Assembly (NCBI RefSeq): GCF_023746615.1
Contig: NZ_CP082276.1
Coordinates: forward strand, 124,001-188,000
Source: Grimontia kaedaensis
GTDB lineage: Bacteria > Pseudomonadota > Gammaproteobacteria > Enterobacterales > Vibrionaceae
Direction of reading: 5' to 3'
Length of the DNA: 64,000 bases
Shown: positions 9,018 to 18,326 of the stretch, piece after piece
How the letters are laid out: each line of letters starts with the position of its first letter
Numbering within the stretch: position 1 is the stretch's first letter
Program-made: the position numbers and the translations under genes
Notes under the pieces: model-generated
What the model was told of the DNA's origin: nothing
Database searches by the model: none
Seen by the model: only the letters and a program-made list of their open reading frames with translations

Positions 9018-9039
9018 CCGCCTGTTAGGCGGTTTTTTT
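9018..9039 (+). terminator. Plus-oriented hairpin with T-run, no plus gene before it
   Basis: CCGCC TGTTA GGCGG followed by seven T residues forms a textbook intrinsic terminator read on the plus strand. All neighbouring genes are on the minus strand, where no T-run follows the stem. It could stop antisense transcription or serve as a plain stem-loop after the hybrid kinase gene. Confidence 0.55.
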
Positions 9040-9189
9040 CTTATTTGTTGAATAGTTTAATAAAACCAGCCATGTTGACCAGTAGGTGCTTAAGATAGTG
9101 GAGCTCGGTTTGCAATCTTGATAAAAAGAATGCAATTAGCGACCATTTTACACTTGCATAATCGCAAATGTTCTACTAGCGATGTGTGA

Positions 9190-12100
9190 CTACTCATTAG
9201 GCCTTTCAGGCCTACTGGCAGACATTCGTTCGCAGAGTTGTACTGAGCTACGCTGGATTTTTTCGTACAACTCATCGGGTCGGTTTCCACCGTCGAAATT
9301 GTATTGCTCCAACGCTTTGCAATCAGTAGAGAAATCGACTGCACCCACCATCAATGCTGCTCCCTTCATTTTATGGGAGATTTTCTTTACATCGACATAG
9401 CGTTCGCTTTCCCAGGCTACAACTAACTCTTTAATGTCGCTTTCCTGTGTTGAAAGGTATCGGTCAACCAACATGCCTATTAGCTCAGGATCATCGCCTG
9501 TGCTTTCTTTTAAGGTTGATAGATCAAACGGCTCAAGAGTTTCATTCTCTACGTCTGACTGTTGTAGTTTTATTTCAGCAGCTGTTGAGGCTTGTGCTTG
9601 CACTGGCTGTGAAGTCTCAAGTGTAGGCGCAACAGAGAGGATTTCTGAACCGGGCTCAGGCTCAGGCAAGAAGCTGTTCATGAGCACAATCAAGTCATGT
9701 TGTTTAAACGGTTTTGCTATGTATTCGGTCATTCCTGCATTGAGGCATTTTTCGCGGTCACCACTCATGGCATTGGCGGTCATTGCGACAATTGGAACTT
9801 CGGGCAGTTTGTTTTCGGCTTCCAACTGACGAATTTTCCGGGTTGCTTCGAAGCCGTCCATCACCGGCATTTGGCAATCCATAAAAATCATGTCGTAGCG
9901 GTTGGACATGAAGCGCTCAAAGGCGATGGAGCCATTGTCTGCAATCGTCGTTTTACAACCCAGCTTCGTAAGCACCGTATTAATGAGTTCTTGGTTAACC
10001 GGATGGTCTTCTGCAATCAGCACCGACAATCCTTTGACATAAAGACTGTTGCCGATGTTACGTGTAGTTTTCTCCTGTTGTGTCATCTGACGGAAAATTT
10101 GTTCGCGGCTATGCCCTTGGGCATCGAGTTTGATAACGGCCGATAACGTTTCGTAGATAGACTCAATGTTAAACGGCGAGGTAATTGCCGCTGAGATGGC
10201 CTCTGTGTTTTGCGTCAACACACCTCGAATGTCAGCAAGGTAAATGACCATGTGTGAATTACTTTGTGGCAGCAGTATGGATTTGAGCTTCTCCAGCGAA
10301 ATCGTGTGATCAAGCAAAGTGACGTCGAACTCTCCTGATTGCAATGCTGAAGACGCGACGTTTTCATCTCGAGCAACAGTGACAGATAAACCTAAAATGT
10401 CGAAATATTGCTGTAGGTTGCTGACCTGACTGACACTGCGCGAAATCAACAGCGTTTTGATTCCCTGTAAGGAGGAGATATCTGAAGGTATTTGCTCGGG
10501 TGATTCATCAGGCACTTTGATTGTAAAACGGGCAGTGAATATGGAGCCCTGACGAATCGCACTTTTAGCCTGAATATCGCCTCCGAGAAGGTCAGTAAAC
10601 TTACGACAAATAGGAAGACCAAGGCCTGTTCCCTGATACCGGCGCTTGCTTGAGTTATCAATTTGGGAAAAGTTTTCAAATGCTTTATTAAGCTGAGCTT
10701 GTTCAATCCCGATACCCGTATCGGTGACCTTGAGTTCTATCTCGCAATCGGAGCCACGACGACTGAGCTGTGTAATAGACACATCAACGTAACCACTGTC
10801 GGTAAACTTTGCGGCATTACCTGCCAGATTGACCAGTATTTGCCTTAACTTGGAAAAGTCCGATGTGATGAGTCGTGGTAGTGAAGGGTCAGTGAAGGTT
10901 GTGAAGCTAACATTGTCTTTCACTCTAGGTGCGACGATGTTGGTAACATTTTCAATCACTTCATGGATGCAGAAAGTTTCCTGCCGAACCGTCATTTTGC
11001 CCGCTTCGATCTTAGAAAGGTCGAGCACATCGTTGATGATATCTAACAAAGCATTTGCTGACACTGTGATAGTGTCGTTGTAGTGTCTCTGCTCGTACGA
11101 AAGTTGGGTGTGAGAAAGCACTTCTGACATACCGATAATGCCGTTAATCGGCGTGCGTATCTCGTGGCTCATCATGGCAAGAAAATTGGATTTGGCCTCG
11201 TTAGCCTGCTCCGCATCATTCTTCGCGCGAATCAGCGCATCATTCACCTCTCTGTTGAGCTGCGTCTGGCGGTCAGAATAAAGCATGCTACAGATGCTTT
11301 TCACGACGGGGGCAATCCAATTCACGATCTCTTCAGTGTAGGGTTCTTGACGTCCCGCCAACACAATAACACCGACTTCTTCGCCCATGGTCACCAAAGG
11401 AAGCAGGGCGTAATGCTCAAAAAAATCGTTGCTGTCGTTCAGCACACCTTTGTGCAAGGACGAAAATTCAGTTCGCTTAAGCTGAATACTTGACTCTGCA
11501 AAAGGAAGTAACTGAACGGGCAAGCCTTTAAATTCTTTATTTAGATTAGCGACTTGATGTTTAAAAAGAACTTTCTGATCGCCACCCTTTATCGACAACA
11601 TCGCAGTGAGCTTACTGTCAGTGAAAGTGGCGAGTACCACCATTGCTTTTTTGAATGACCGCTCAGAGTTACCTGTGGTCATATACATATCCTGAACAGA
11701 GTTGAAGACAGAATAGAGCGCGTTACTCCTGCTTAGCTTGGCTTCCATTCTCGTCCGCTGCGTGATATCCCGGACGTTCATGACAACGTAATCTTGATCG
11801 CCAATGCGTTGTTTATTTCCTACCAGATGCAGGAATAGGGTGTCATCGGTGCCACCTTCAAATATTTTGCTTGCTTCTTCATTGTCGAGAGTATTTAGGT
11901 ATACCTGACCTATGGTTTCGACCAAAGTCTGGTTGATTTCGTTACTGAGAGTATTCAGTGGCGCTCCATTTTCCGGCACGCTCGGTAAATCAACCAGCGT
12001 CGATGCACGATGGTTTACCGTCATCACGTTGCCACGGCTGTCTAGCACAATTACGCCGTCGGCATAGTTCCGCAAGATAGATTCAAGATACTGCTTGGTA

Positions 12101-13110
12101 AAACCAATTCTTAGCAGTGATTTGGCATGTTTGACGAGGAAAAGTACAAATGCGGCAGTCACGACAAGGAATGCTACCGAGAGGTAGTTGCGGGTATAGG
12201 TGACAGCACTGAGCGCGGTGCTTGCATCAAATTCAATGACCAATCCAACGGGGAGTTCTTGATGCCATTGCCATGCGCCAATCGATGACTCTGGGAGATG
12301 TCCTTTAAACCCTTCTGAATTGACGCTGATGTTTTTGTCTGAGCGATAGAGTAAGTCTGAAGGTGTTTCTCTGGTTCGGTTGGTGGTTTCAATCGTTTCC
12401 GGCAACAGGTAGCGATTCTTTGTAGGGGCGATGACTTCGCCATCATTATCGACTGCGAAAGCAATTCGGGAAGGGATCGCTTCCTGACTGAAAAACAACT
12501 TGTCGAAGTCTGAACTTTTCCGGGTTGCGACTAAGACAACGGGATCTTTGTCGTTGTCACCATTGAAGAAGGCGAGTGCCATGAACACCTCCGTCAATGG
12601 TTTATCGTCATCGGACAAGTGAGGTGGGCTAACAAATATAGTCTGCCTCCTCACCATGGGAACAATATCTGGGTAGGTATCAACAGCGACGTGTGAAAAC
12701 TCATAAGCCAGCTCAAGGAGGATGTCACCCTCAGGGGAAAAAAGGGTGACTTCGTCGAGTGAAAATGATTCTCGATACAAATCCAGAATTTTTGTTACTT
12801 CGCCAGCATTTGTTAATGCATCTCCATAGAATGCACCGCCTATATCCAGCGCTTGAATCAACTGATTGTCAGTCGCAATAATGCTCAGTTCTCTCTCGCG
12901 GTGATGGTACCAATCATCAACAGACGAGCTGAGATTACTAATTTCTGTGGTGAGAAAGTAGGAGAGCTTTTCCTGGGTATCTTGATAGATAGAGCGATAA
13001 AACCACAGGAAAGAGAGCAGCAGAATAATGACGACAGCACCGCCGCTAAGGAAGAGTTGGGCCAGCGTATAACGGGACTCCTGGCTGGCTAGACGGAGGT
13101 TGTTAGCCAT
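9190..13110 (-). CDS. Hybrid sensor histidine kinase with PAS, GAF-like, two receivers and Hpt
   Basis: 1306-residue inner-membrane phosphorelay kinase. Membrane segments at about 19-37 and 311-328 enclose a periplasmic sensor of about 270 residues (dCache-like, not certain). Then a PAS-like region (about 340-450), a GAF-like region (about 465-610), HisKA with SHEIRTP and phospho-acceptor His649, and HATPase with N765, DTGIGI (797-802) and GTGLGL (827-832). A first receiver (about 885-990) is degenerate; the second (about 1028-1140) has Asp1078 in FMDCQMPVMDG. A C-terminal Hpt domain carries His1246 (SHKMKG). It starts 10 bp after the stop of the receiver-hemerythrin gene with GAGGA upstream, so the two form an operon and the pair is likely one relay. 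Confidence 0.9.
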   Translation of the reverse strand: MANNLRLASQESRYTLAQLFLSGGAVVIILLLSFLWFYRSIYQDTQEKLSYFLTTEISNLSSSVDDWYHHRERELSIIATDNQLIQALDIGGAFYGDALTNAGEVTKILDLYRESFSLDEVTLFSPEGDILLELAYEFSHVAVDTYPDIVPMVRRQTIFVSPPHLSDDDKPLTEVFMALAFFNGDNDKDPVVLVATRKSSDFDKLFFSQEAIPSRIAFAVDNDGEVIAPTKNRYLLPETIETTNRTRETPSDLLYRSDKNISVNSEGFKGHLPESSIGAWQWHQELPVGLVIEFDASTALSAVTYTRNYLSVAFLVVTAAFVLFLVKHAKSLLRIGFTKQYLESILRNYADGVIVLDSRGNVMTVNHRASTLVDLPSVPENGAPLNTLSNEINQTLVETIGQVYLNTLDNEEASKIFEGGTDDTLFLHLVGNKQRIGDQDYVVMNVRDITQRTRMEAKLSRSNALYSVFNSVQDMYMTTGNSERSFKKAMVVLATFTDSKLTAMLSIKGGDQKVLFKHQVANLNKEFKGLPVQLLPFAESSIQLKRTEFSSLHKGVLNDSNDFFEHYALLPLVTMGEEVGVIVLAGRQEPYTEEIVNWIAPVVKSICSMLYSDRQTQLNREVNDALIRAKNDAEQANEAKSNFLAMMSHEIRTPINGIIGMSEVLSHTQLSYEQRHYNDTITVSANALLDIINDVLDLSKIEAGKMTVRQETFCIHEVIENVTNIVAPRVKDNVSFTTFTDPSLPRLITSDFSKLRQILVNLAGNAAKFTDSGYVDVSITQLSRRGSDCEIELKVTDTGIGIEQAQLNKAFENFSQIDNSSKRRYQGTGLGLPICRKFTDLLGGDIQAKSAIRQGSIFTARFTIKVPDESPEQIPSDISSLQGIKTLLISRSVSQVSNLQQYFDILGLSVTVARDENVASSALQSGEFDVTLLDHTISLEKLKSILLPQSNSHMVIYLADIRGVLTQNTEAISAAITSPFNIESIYETLSAVIKLDAQGHSREQIFRQMTQQEKTTRNIGNSLYVKGLSVLIAEDHPVNQELINTVLTKLGCKTTIADNGSIAFERFMSNRYDMIFMDCQMPVMDGFEATRKIRQLEAENKLPEVPIVAMTANAMSGDREKCLNAGMTEYIAKPFKQHDLIVLMNSFLPEPEPGSEILSVAPTLETSQPVQAQASTAAEIKLQQSDVENETLEPFDLSTLKESTGDDPELIGMLVDRYLSTQESDIKELVVAWESERYVDVKKISHKMKGAALMVGAVDFSTDCKALEQYNFDGGNRPDELYEKIQRSSVQLCERMSASRPERPNE

Positions 13111-13120
13111 TTAGTCCTCG

Positions 13121-14122
13121 TCAGATTTGCATTTCAAAGATGGATTTGTACTTGGTGTCTTCCTGGACCACATGTTTTACCCACCAGAAACGTAGCAGAC
13201 GGAAAAAGTCTGTTTTGTAAAAGCTGGGATCAGCCTGACACTTGAGCACCACAAATTCAGCCTGTTTGATCAAACGTGCGTGCATGTCTTTGTGCATCTT
13301 AAGTCTTGGGTAGTCTGCTTCCGTCAGCAAGGCCTCTTCCTGGTCAATATGGTGAGCGACGTAGTGTTGGAAGCGTCTAGAAATGTCTTCAAAGCCGTTG
13401 CCATCATGGTGATTGACCACAAGCTCGTAGGTGTCGTTGATAATAGCGAGCAACTCTTTGTTGCTTTCATCCAACTCTCTATGCCCGACAGTAAAGCGGT
13501 CTTGCCATTTAATGAATTTTTTACGGTTGTCAGGCTCTGGCTGCCCTTCGGCAGCTGGGGAAGCTAGAGGTCCGGTTGATGGAAAATCAGGTACGCTTGG
13601 TGCTTTGTGCTCATGAATCAGCGCATCAACTTCTTTTAGGTCATCGTCGGTAAAGGCTACTGTTCCATTGACCTGAAATGCTGTCGACTTCGCTGGATCC
13701 TGCTCATACATCGAAAAGTAATGTTCGACCGTTTTTTTTGGCTTGGCTTGCATGGAGAGCTGGTTGATTCGCTCCTGCAGTGACTGTCTGTTCACAGGCT
13801 TTACAAGAAAGGCATCAACATCAAAAGCAATGCACTGGGCAATCACGCTTTCTGATGCGTTGGCAGTGAGTATGATAATTGGGATGTCGTGAGGCAGGCC
13901 GTAACGACCACTGCGGATCAGTCGCAGCATCTCAAGGCCGTCTATAGGCTCCATTTGTAAATCAGTGATAATAAACGATGGGCGCTCATGGTAGAGCTTG
14001 GAGATTGCATCAGCGCCATCAATAGCCATGATGCAATCATTAAAGCCGAGAGACTTCGCCATAATCGCGATGGTTTCCCGGATCATTTCATGGTCATCAA
14101 CAACTAAGCACTTCTCCAGCAT
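13121..14122 (-). CDS. Response regulator fused to bacteriohemerythrin
   Basis: 333-residue cytoplasmic protein. The N-terminal receiver (1-125) has Asp54 in IITDLQM and the conserved Lys in FLVKPVN. The C-terminal region (about 206-330) is a hemerythrin domain: VGHRELDESN, YVAHHIDQEEALL and KMHKDMHARLI carry the His, Glu and Asp ligands of a di-iron site that in this family binds O2 or reacts with NO. A Pro-rich linker separates them. There is no DNA-binding or enzymatic output domain. The ATG has AGAGG 6 nt upstream, and the hybrid kinase gene follows after 10 bp. Likely role: phosphorylated by the kinase, with oxygen or redox state read by the di-iron domain; that link is inference. Confidence 0.88.
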   Translation of the reverse strand: MLEKCLVVDDHEMIRETIAIMAKSLGFNDCIMAIDGADAISKLYHERPSFIITDLQMEPIDGLEMLRLIRSGRYGLPHDIPIIILTANASESVIAQCIAFDVDAFLVKPVNRQSLQERINQLSMQAKPKKTVEHYFSMYEQDPAKSTAFQVNGTVAFTDDDLKEVDALIHEHKAPSVPDFPSTGPLASPAAEGQPEPDNRKKFIKWQDRFTVGHRELDESNKELLAIINDTYELVVNHHDGNGFEDISRRFQHYVAHHIDQEEALLTEADYPRLKMHKDMHARLIKQAEFVVLKCQADPSFYKTDFFRLLRFWWVKHVVQEDTKYKSIFEMQI

Positions 14123-14239
14123 TTACAGCCTCTTCAAACCTATACTATCCCCTATTAAGGATTAGCCTAGAGAGCTGATTTTTCAATGAAAGAGGCGCTG
14201 GTTTTGAAAATGAGATTATTAATTCTGATACAGATCCCG

Positions 14240-14545
14240 TTAGCGGATTAACCAGAAGAAAATCATTGATATTATGACCGTTTTCAGGGTGCTAAGACGC
14301 ATCAGGCTGAGCACACATACGAACACACCCGCCAACAAAAATGGATTATCGATAGATATGTCGATGTTTCCCTCAGGGAAAAGGAGAATGGGGGCGGCTA
14401 ATGCAGTCAGGACTGCCGGCGCTGAATATTTCAAGATACGTTGCATCACAGGTGTCACTTTGAATGGGATGCTTTGTGCAAGAAAGAAATATCTAACGGA
14501 AAATGTAATGCATGCCATACCAATGATCAGAATCCAGATATTCAT
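14240..14545 (-). CDS. azlD: AzlD-family transporter small subunit
   Basis: 101-residue membrane protein with about four hydrophobic segments, matching AzlD, the small partner of AzlC in branched-chain amino-acid export. The family stretch ITFSVRYFFL is at the N-terminus and LKYSAPAVLTALAAPILLFP at 39-58. It overlaps the end of azlC by 4 bp (ATGA), as is usual for azlCD pairs. Confidence 0.9.
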   Translation of the reverse strand: MNIWILIIGMACITFSVRYFFLAQSIPFKVTPVMQRILKYSAPAVLTALAAPILLFPEGNIDISIDNPFLLAGVFVCVLSLMRLSTLKTVIISMIFFWLIR

Positions 14546-15279
14546 TTACTCTTCCCCTCTTTCTTGTTGCGTGCTGGCACAACGCTTTCACACACGAAAC
14601 CAGCCACCATGCCTGTAACAGCCGCAGCAATCAAAGCGTTACCAAAACCTGCCAGCGTAAATATTGTCATTGCCACGAACGAGACCAATACACAGACCAA
14701 TACTGGAATATCTTTGATGGTTGGAATGACCAAAGCGAGGAATGTCGCTGCAATGGCAAACTCGAGCCCAAACTCTTCGATATTCTCGAACTGTGTGCCA
14801 CCGAGCACACCTAATAGCGTTGCAAGGTTCCAACATAGGTAGAAAAAAGCGCCGCTGAACAGGGCATAGTGTTTGTCGAACTCTCCCGTTTTTTCAATCT
14901 GGGCAGCGCAGAGCGCGTACATCTCATCGGTCAACAGGAAACCGAGTGCTACTCTCCATTTGAAAGGCAGTTGGCGGATGTACTGGCGGAAATTCACCGA
15001 GTAGAGCAGATGGCGCGCACTGATCACAAAGGTGGTACTGAAAAGGGTGCTTCCCGGTACACCAGCTCCCATCATGGTCACACCGGAAAGCTGTGCGGCA
15101 CCGGCAAATACAAACAATGACATGGCTTGTGCCTGCAAAGGTGTTAGTCCCATTTGAACACCCAGTGAGCCACAGAGCACACCCCAAGGGACCACCGCCA
15201 CGCTGAGCGGAAACATATCAGCGCAGGCGCTGAGCCAAACTTTATTCTTCATGGGGAATGCGGGATTGTCCTTGTTCAT
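14542..15279 (-). CDS. azlC: AzlC-family amino-acid exporter large subunit
   Basis: 245-residue inner-membrane protein of the AzlC/YgaZ family, which with AzlD exports branched-chain amino acids or related compounds. Diagnostic stretches are PLSVAVVPWGVLCGSLG near residue 25 and FVFAGAAQLSG near 57. The start at 15279 has GAAGGA 5 nt upstream; it overlaps the end of the AraC-type gene by 38 bp, so the regulator and exporter genes are one unit. The exact substrate cannot be read from the sequence. Confidence 0.9.
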   Translation of the reverse strand: MNKDNPAFPMKNKVWLSACADMFPLSVAVVPWGVLCGSLGVQMGLTPLQAQAMSLFVFAGAAQLSGVTMMGAGVPGSTLFSTTFVISARHLLYSVNFRQYIRQLPFKWRVALGFLLTDEMYALCAAQIEKTGEFDKHYALFSGAFFYLCWNLATLLGVLGGTQFENIEEFGLEFAIAATFLALVIPTIKDIPVLVCVLVSFVAMTIFTLAGFGNALIAAAVTGMVAGFVCESVVPARNKKEGKSK

Positions 15280-16153
15280 GCGAATCCTTCGAATGGGGGA
15301 GAATGCTTTCAGTTTTATCAGCCACCCGAATAGAAGAATTGGACAAAATTGCTTTCTGGTACTGCTTAGGCGTGACGCCTATGGCGCGACGAAAATGACG
15401 GTGGAAATGGCTTTGGTCGTGAAAGCCGCAAGAGATAGCACAGTCGGCAATGCTGAAGCCATTTTTCATCATCTGCTGCGCTTGGCGAACACGCTGCTGG
15501 ATCTGGTAGGCATGAGGCGGCAATCCATATCGTGCTTTAAATTGTCTGACTAGATGATATGGACTGACACCGGAAAGCTCGCTCAGGGTTTCCAAGCTCA
15601 CGGTTTCCGTTGTGTTTTGATGCAGGTATTCGCGCACCAATTCCAGTTTGGGACCAATCTTGACGATGTCTTCTGGCAATTGAGGACGCTTGTTGAACCG
15701 GCATGTCAATGAAAGTAGAACATGATGAGTGAAAGTTTCAGTAAGCAGCTGATCTTCATTTGTGCGCAACAGGGAGAAGAGCATTAAAAGTTGGTTGGAT
15801 AGCTTGGGATCTTCTTCAACGGCGGAAGGAAAATAAGGTACTTTGGATGCAAGCCCAAGATCTTTTGAAACGGATTCAAATTGCGCCTCGGTGGGATACA
15901 TGGCTTCGTAAGTCCAGCCGCCTTCAGTTGCAGAGTGGCCATCATGAACTTGGTCTGCATTGACAAGGATAATGCTGCTGGCTGGCGCGACGTGATACCC
16001 ACCGGTTCGCCAAAAACGCTGCGCGCCTTCGCGAATCACACCGACGGTGTAGCCCTCATGGGTGTGGCGGGAAAAAGCTTGTTTCTCGTAGGTTGCTTCT
16101 AACACCTCCAAGCCGCCTAAAAGAGGGGACGATTCAAATTTCGCGCGTTCCAT
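15242..16153 (-). CDS. AraC-family regulator with cupin-type sensor
   Basis: 303-residue transcription factor. The N-terminal half has the AraC-type ligand-binding cupin fold (SRHTHEGYTVGVIREGAQRF). The C-terminal third holds two helix-turn-helix motifs (LSELSGVSPYHLVRQFKARY and ISCGFHDQSHFHRHFRRAIG), ending in GVTPKQYQ. I start at the ATG at 16153 with AAGGAG 4 nt upstream rather than the TTG 12 codons earlier. It is the first gene of an azlC-azlD operon, so it probably controls this exporter in response to an amino acid or analogue. Target site not identified. Confidence 0.88.
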   Translation of the reverse strand: MERAKFESSPLLGGLEVLEATYEKQAFSRHTHEGYTVGVIREGAQRFWRTGGYHVAPASSIILVNADQVHDGHSATEGGWTYEAMYPTEAQFESVSKDLGLASKVPYFPSAVEEDPKLSNQLLMLFSLLRTNEDQLLTETFTHHVLLSLTCRFNKRPQLPEDIVKIGPKLELVREYLHQNTTETVSLETLSELSGVSPYHLVRQFKARYGLPPHAYQIQQRVRQAQQMMKNGFSIADCAISCGFHDQSHFHRHFRRAIGVTPKQYQKAILSNSSIRVADKTESILPHSKDSHEQGQSRIPHEE

Positions 16154-16296
16154 TGCACTCCTTGCTTTACCCAAAAAAGATTGGGTCAACAGACCCTAGA
16201 ACGAGTATACCGAAAGCAGCCGATAAAAATTTGTACAAAATTGCGATAGTGGCAGCAGGCGAAATGAAAAAAGAGGAATATTTGGTGCTCAGATAA

Positions 16297-16325
16297 AGAA
16301 AAAGGACGCCACGGGGGCGTCCTTT
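16297..16325 (-). terminator. Terminator of the cold-shock gene
   Basis: Strong stem AAGGACGCC / GGCGTCCTT with a 5-nt loop; on the minus strand it is followed by a run of T. It lies 24 bp after the csp stop. Confidence 0.85.
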
Positions 16326-16348
16326 AAAATTCTCTGCGAGAAGAAAAA

Positions 16349-16555
16349 TTATGCTTTTTCTACGTTTGCAGCTTGTGGGCCTTTTTGGCCTTGTTCGATT
16401 TCAAAAACTACTTTTTGACCTTCAGCCAGAGTTTTGAAACCTTCGCCAGTGATAGCGCGGAAGTGAACGAAAACGTCTGGGCCATTTTCTTGCTGAATGA
16501 AACCAAAACCTTTTTCTTCGTTAAACCACTTCACGGTACCGGTAGATTTAGACAT
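16349..16555 (-). CDS. CspA-family cold-shock protein
   Basis: 68-residue cold-shock domain protein, an RNA/ssDNA chaperone. Both nucleic-acid-binding motifs are present: KGFGFI (RNP1) and VFVHF (RNP2), preceded by the usual GTVKWFN. I start at the ATG at 16555 with CAGGAGA 5 nt upstream, giving the normal family length; the longer frame from 16588 adds an atypical leader. It stands alone with its own terminator. More than 500 bp separate it from the divergent mak gene, leaving room for a long regulated 5' leader as in other csp genes. Which paralogue it is cannot be decided. Confidence 0.93.
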   Translation of the reverse strand: MSKSTGTVKWFNEEKGFGFIQQENGPDVFVHFRAITGEGFKTLAEGQKVVFEIEQGQKGPQAANVEKA

Positions 16556-17109
16556 GTTGTCTCCTGAATATATTTCCATTTGTAACATTGCGCGAACGCA
16601 TTAAGACCTTTTATTAATGAATCACTTATGGTGGCAAATGTAGCGAATATCTTCAGGACAACTTACTTTTGCGAAGGTAGGGTGTAACGAAGTTTTCAAT
16701 TGCAGCATAAAGAGCTCTATTAACCAGGCCGAACGATAGTACCACAGAGGTGCCAATTGTATAGCTAATTTATGGCTCTTCTGCGTCACCTTGTGCTTTA
16801 GGTCCGCTCTTTCTTCGCAAAACGCACTGAAAGTTGGCGAAATTAAAGACAACTTAAAAATAGTCTGATTTCGCGGAAAAGAAAGTGAGACATCTCTCGA
16901 TTTTCGAAAGGAAAAGTGTATTTGTTCTAAGAATCATAATGTTAGCCGTCTCTTTAAGGCGAAACTGTCACAGAATTGTCAAATATTCGGTCAGAAAGGA
17001 CCTATCCTTTTGAGACAGCCAGCTCTGATGTTTCGAACCCGTCACTGTTTGATTAAATGGAAAAAAATAAAATCATCAATAAAGAATCAGAAGTTTGGGA
17101 GGACATTAA
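16556..17109. other. Divergent intergenic region between csp and mak
   Basis: About 550 bp with no supported gene. It should contain the csp promoter and a long cold-shock-type 5' leader (minus strand) and the mak promoter (plus strand). The segment before mak is AT-rich (around 17050-17095). I could not fix promoter boxes. A 76-codon minus frame here looks spurious. Confidence 0.5.
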
Positions 17110-18009
17110 GTGAAAATTGGGATTGATCTGGGCGGCACAAAAATCGAAGCCGTTGTTTTAAACAATAACGGTGAACAGGTTTTTGTAGAGCGTGTTCCAA
17201 CGCCTCAGCATGACTATCAGGGAACGTTGGACGCTATAAAAGGGTTGGTCGATCGGGCAGAAGTAGCGGTTGGCGAACAGTGCACCGTCGGTATGGGGAT
17301 CCCAGGTACACTTTCTCCAGTGACAGGAAAAGTAAAGAATGCCAATTCAGTCTGGCTCAATGGCCAGCCACTCGATAAAGATTTGGGGGCTCTCCTTGAC
17401 AGGGAAGTTCGCATCGCGAACGATGCGAACTGTCTAGCTGTCTCTGAAGCCGTTGATGGCTCAGGTGCGGGTAAGCACATGGTTTATGGCGTGATCATCG
17501 GTACAGGTTGCGGCGGCGGTATCTCGATTGACGGTAAGGTGCATGCTGGCGGCAATGGTGTGGCAGGTGAATGGGGGCATAATCCATTGCCCTGGCAGAC
17601 CGAGCAGGATCGCTATCATGCGGAGCATATTCACTGCTATTGCGGCAGACCCAGCTGTCTTGAAGTGTTTATTTCCGGCACAGGGTTCTGGAAAGACTTC
17701 GAGCTGATGCATGGTGAAACACTACGTGGCCCCGACATCATGGCACGTGTAGAGCAAGGAGATAAAGAAGCGGAGGCTTGTATTCAGCGCTACGAAGATC
17801 GCTTGGCTCGCGCTCTAGCATCTGTTGTTAATACTCTGGACCCAGACGCTATTGTGTTAGGCGGCGGGATGTCCAATGTAGACCGCATCTATAAAAACGT
17901 CCCATTACTTATGAAAAAATGGGTCATGGGTGGAGAGTGCGACACACCCATCGTGAAAGCTAAATACGGTGACTCCAGCGGCGTTCGTGGCGCAGCCTGG
18001 CTCTGGTAA
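17110..18009 (+). CDS. mak: Mak-type fructokinase (ROK family)
   Basis: 299-residue sugar kinase very close to E. coli Mak (manno(fructo)kinase), which phosphorylates fructose with ATP to fructose 6-phosphate in the cytoplasm. Visible are the phosphate-binding motif DLGGTK (6-11), catalytic Asp105 in ANDANC, and the ROK zinc cluster (CYCGRPSCLE) with the preceding GEWGHNP. The C-terminus SSGVRGAAWLW is also Mak-like. The start is GTG at 17110 with GGAGG 7 nt upstream. It is monocistronic; a second, unrelated fructokinase (PfkB type) lies at 28850. Confidence 0.93.
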   Translation: MKIGIDLGGTKIEAVVLNNNGEQVFVERVPTPQHDYQGTLDAIKGLVDRAEVAVGEQCTVGMGIPGTLSPVTGKVKNANSVWLNGQPLDKDLGALLDREVRIANDANCLAVSEAVDGSGAGKHMVYGVIIGTGCGGGISIDGKVHAGGNGVAGEWGHNPLPWQTEQDRYHAEHIHCYCGRPSCLEVFISGTGFWKDFELMHGETLRGPDIMARVEQGDKEAEACIQRYEDRLARALASVVNTLDPDAIVLGGGMSNVDRIYKNVPLLMKKWVMGGECDTPIVKAKYGDSSGVRGAAWLW

Positions 18010-18021
18010 TTCTTCTTCCTG

Positions 18022-18044
18022 GCATGGTGTCTCCGCCATGCTTT
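18022..18044 (+). terminator. Probable terminator of mak
   Basis: Stem GCATGG / CCATGC with an 8-nt loop, followed by TTT, 12 bp after the mak stop. The T-run is short, so the call is tentative. Confidence 0.45.
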
Positions 18045-18090
18045 CAGTAACATTTTTTCATTACCTCAACGAATCCGTCTAATGCATCAA

Positions 18091-18264
18091 TACCCAAACG
18101 ACCTGAAGATGCTCGCATTGAGGGCCTCCCCTCGGGCAAGTTGACTGACGTCGTGCTCTTTGTTGTTCCTTTTTGATGGAGGTGACTACACCTGTAAAGG
18201 AACGCCGCGTTCACAACGTCAGTCAATCTTGCTGAATCCTGCATCTTCAGGTTGTTTGGGTATA
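18091..18264 (+). repeat. Intergenic palindromic repeat, copy A (short form)
   Basis: MITE-like element with inverted ends: it opens TACCCAAACGACCTGAAGAT and closes with the near reverse complement CATCTTCAGGTTGTTTGGGT. It is about 175 bp and matches copies at 61672 and 62564 but lacks 90 bp found there; the missing part is bounded in copy B by two CGCATT direct repeats. No protein is encoded. It lies between mak and the chemosensory cluster. Confidence 0.88.
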
Positions 18265-18326
18265 TAGTTACAAGGTGATTCTCACTTCTAATACTTTTAG
18301 TGTTTGATGGCATGGTAAGGGGACGT

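Noticed and set aside
16622..16852. 76-codon minus-strand frame upstream of csp
   Set aside because: No ribosome-binding site, composition unlike a protein, and it lies where the csp leader and promoter must be.
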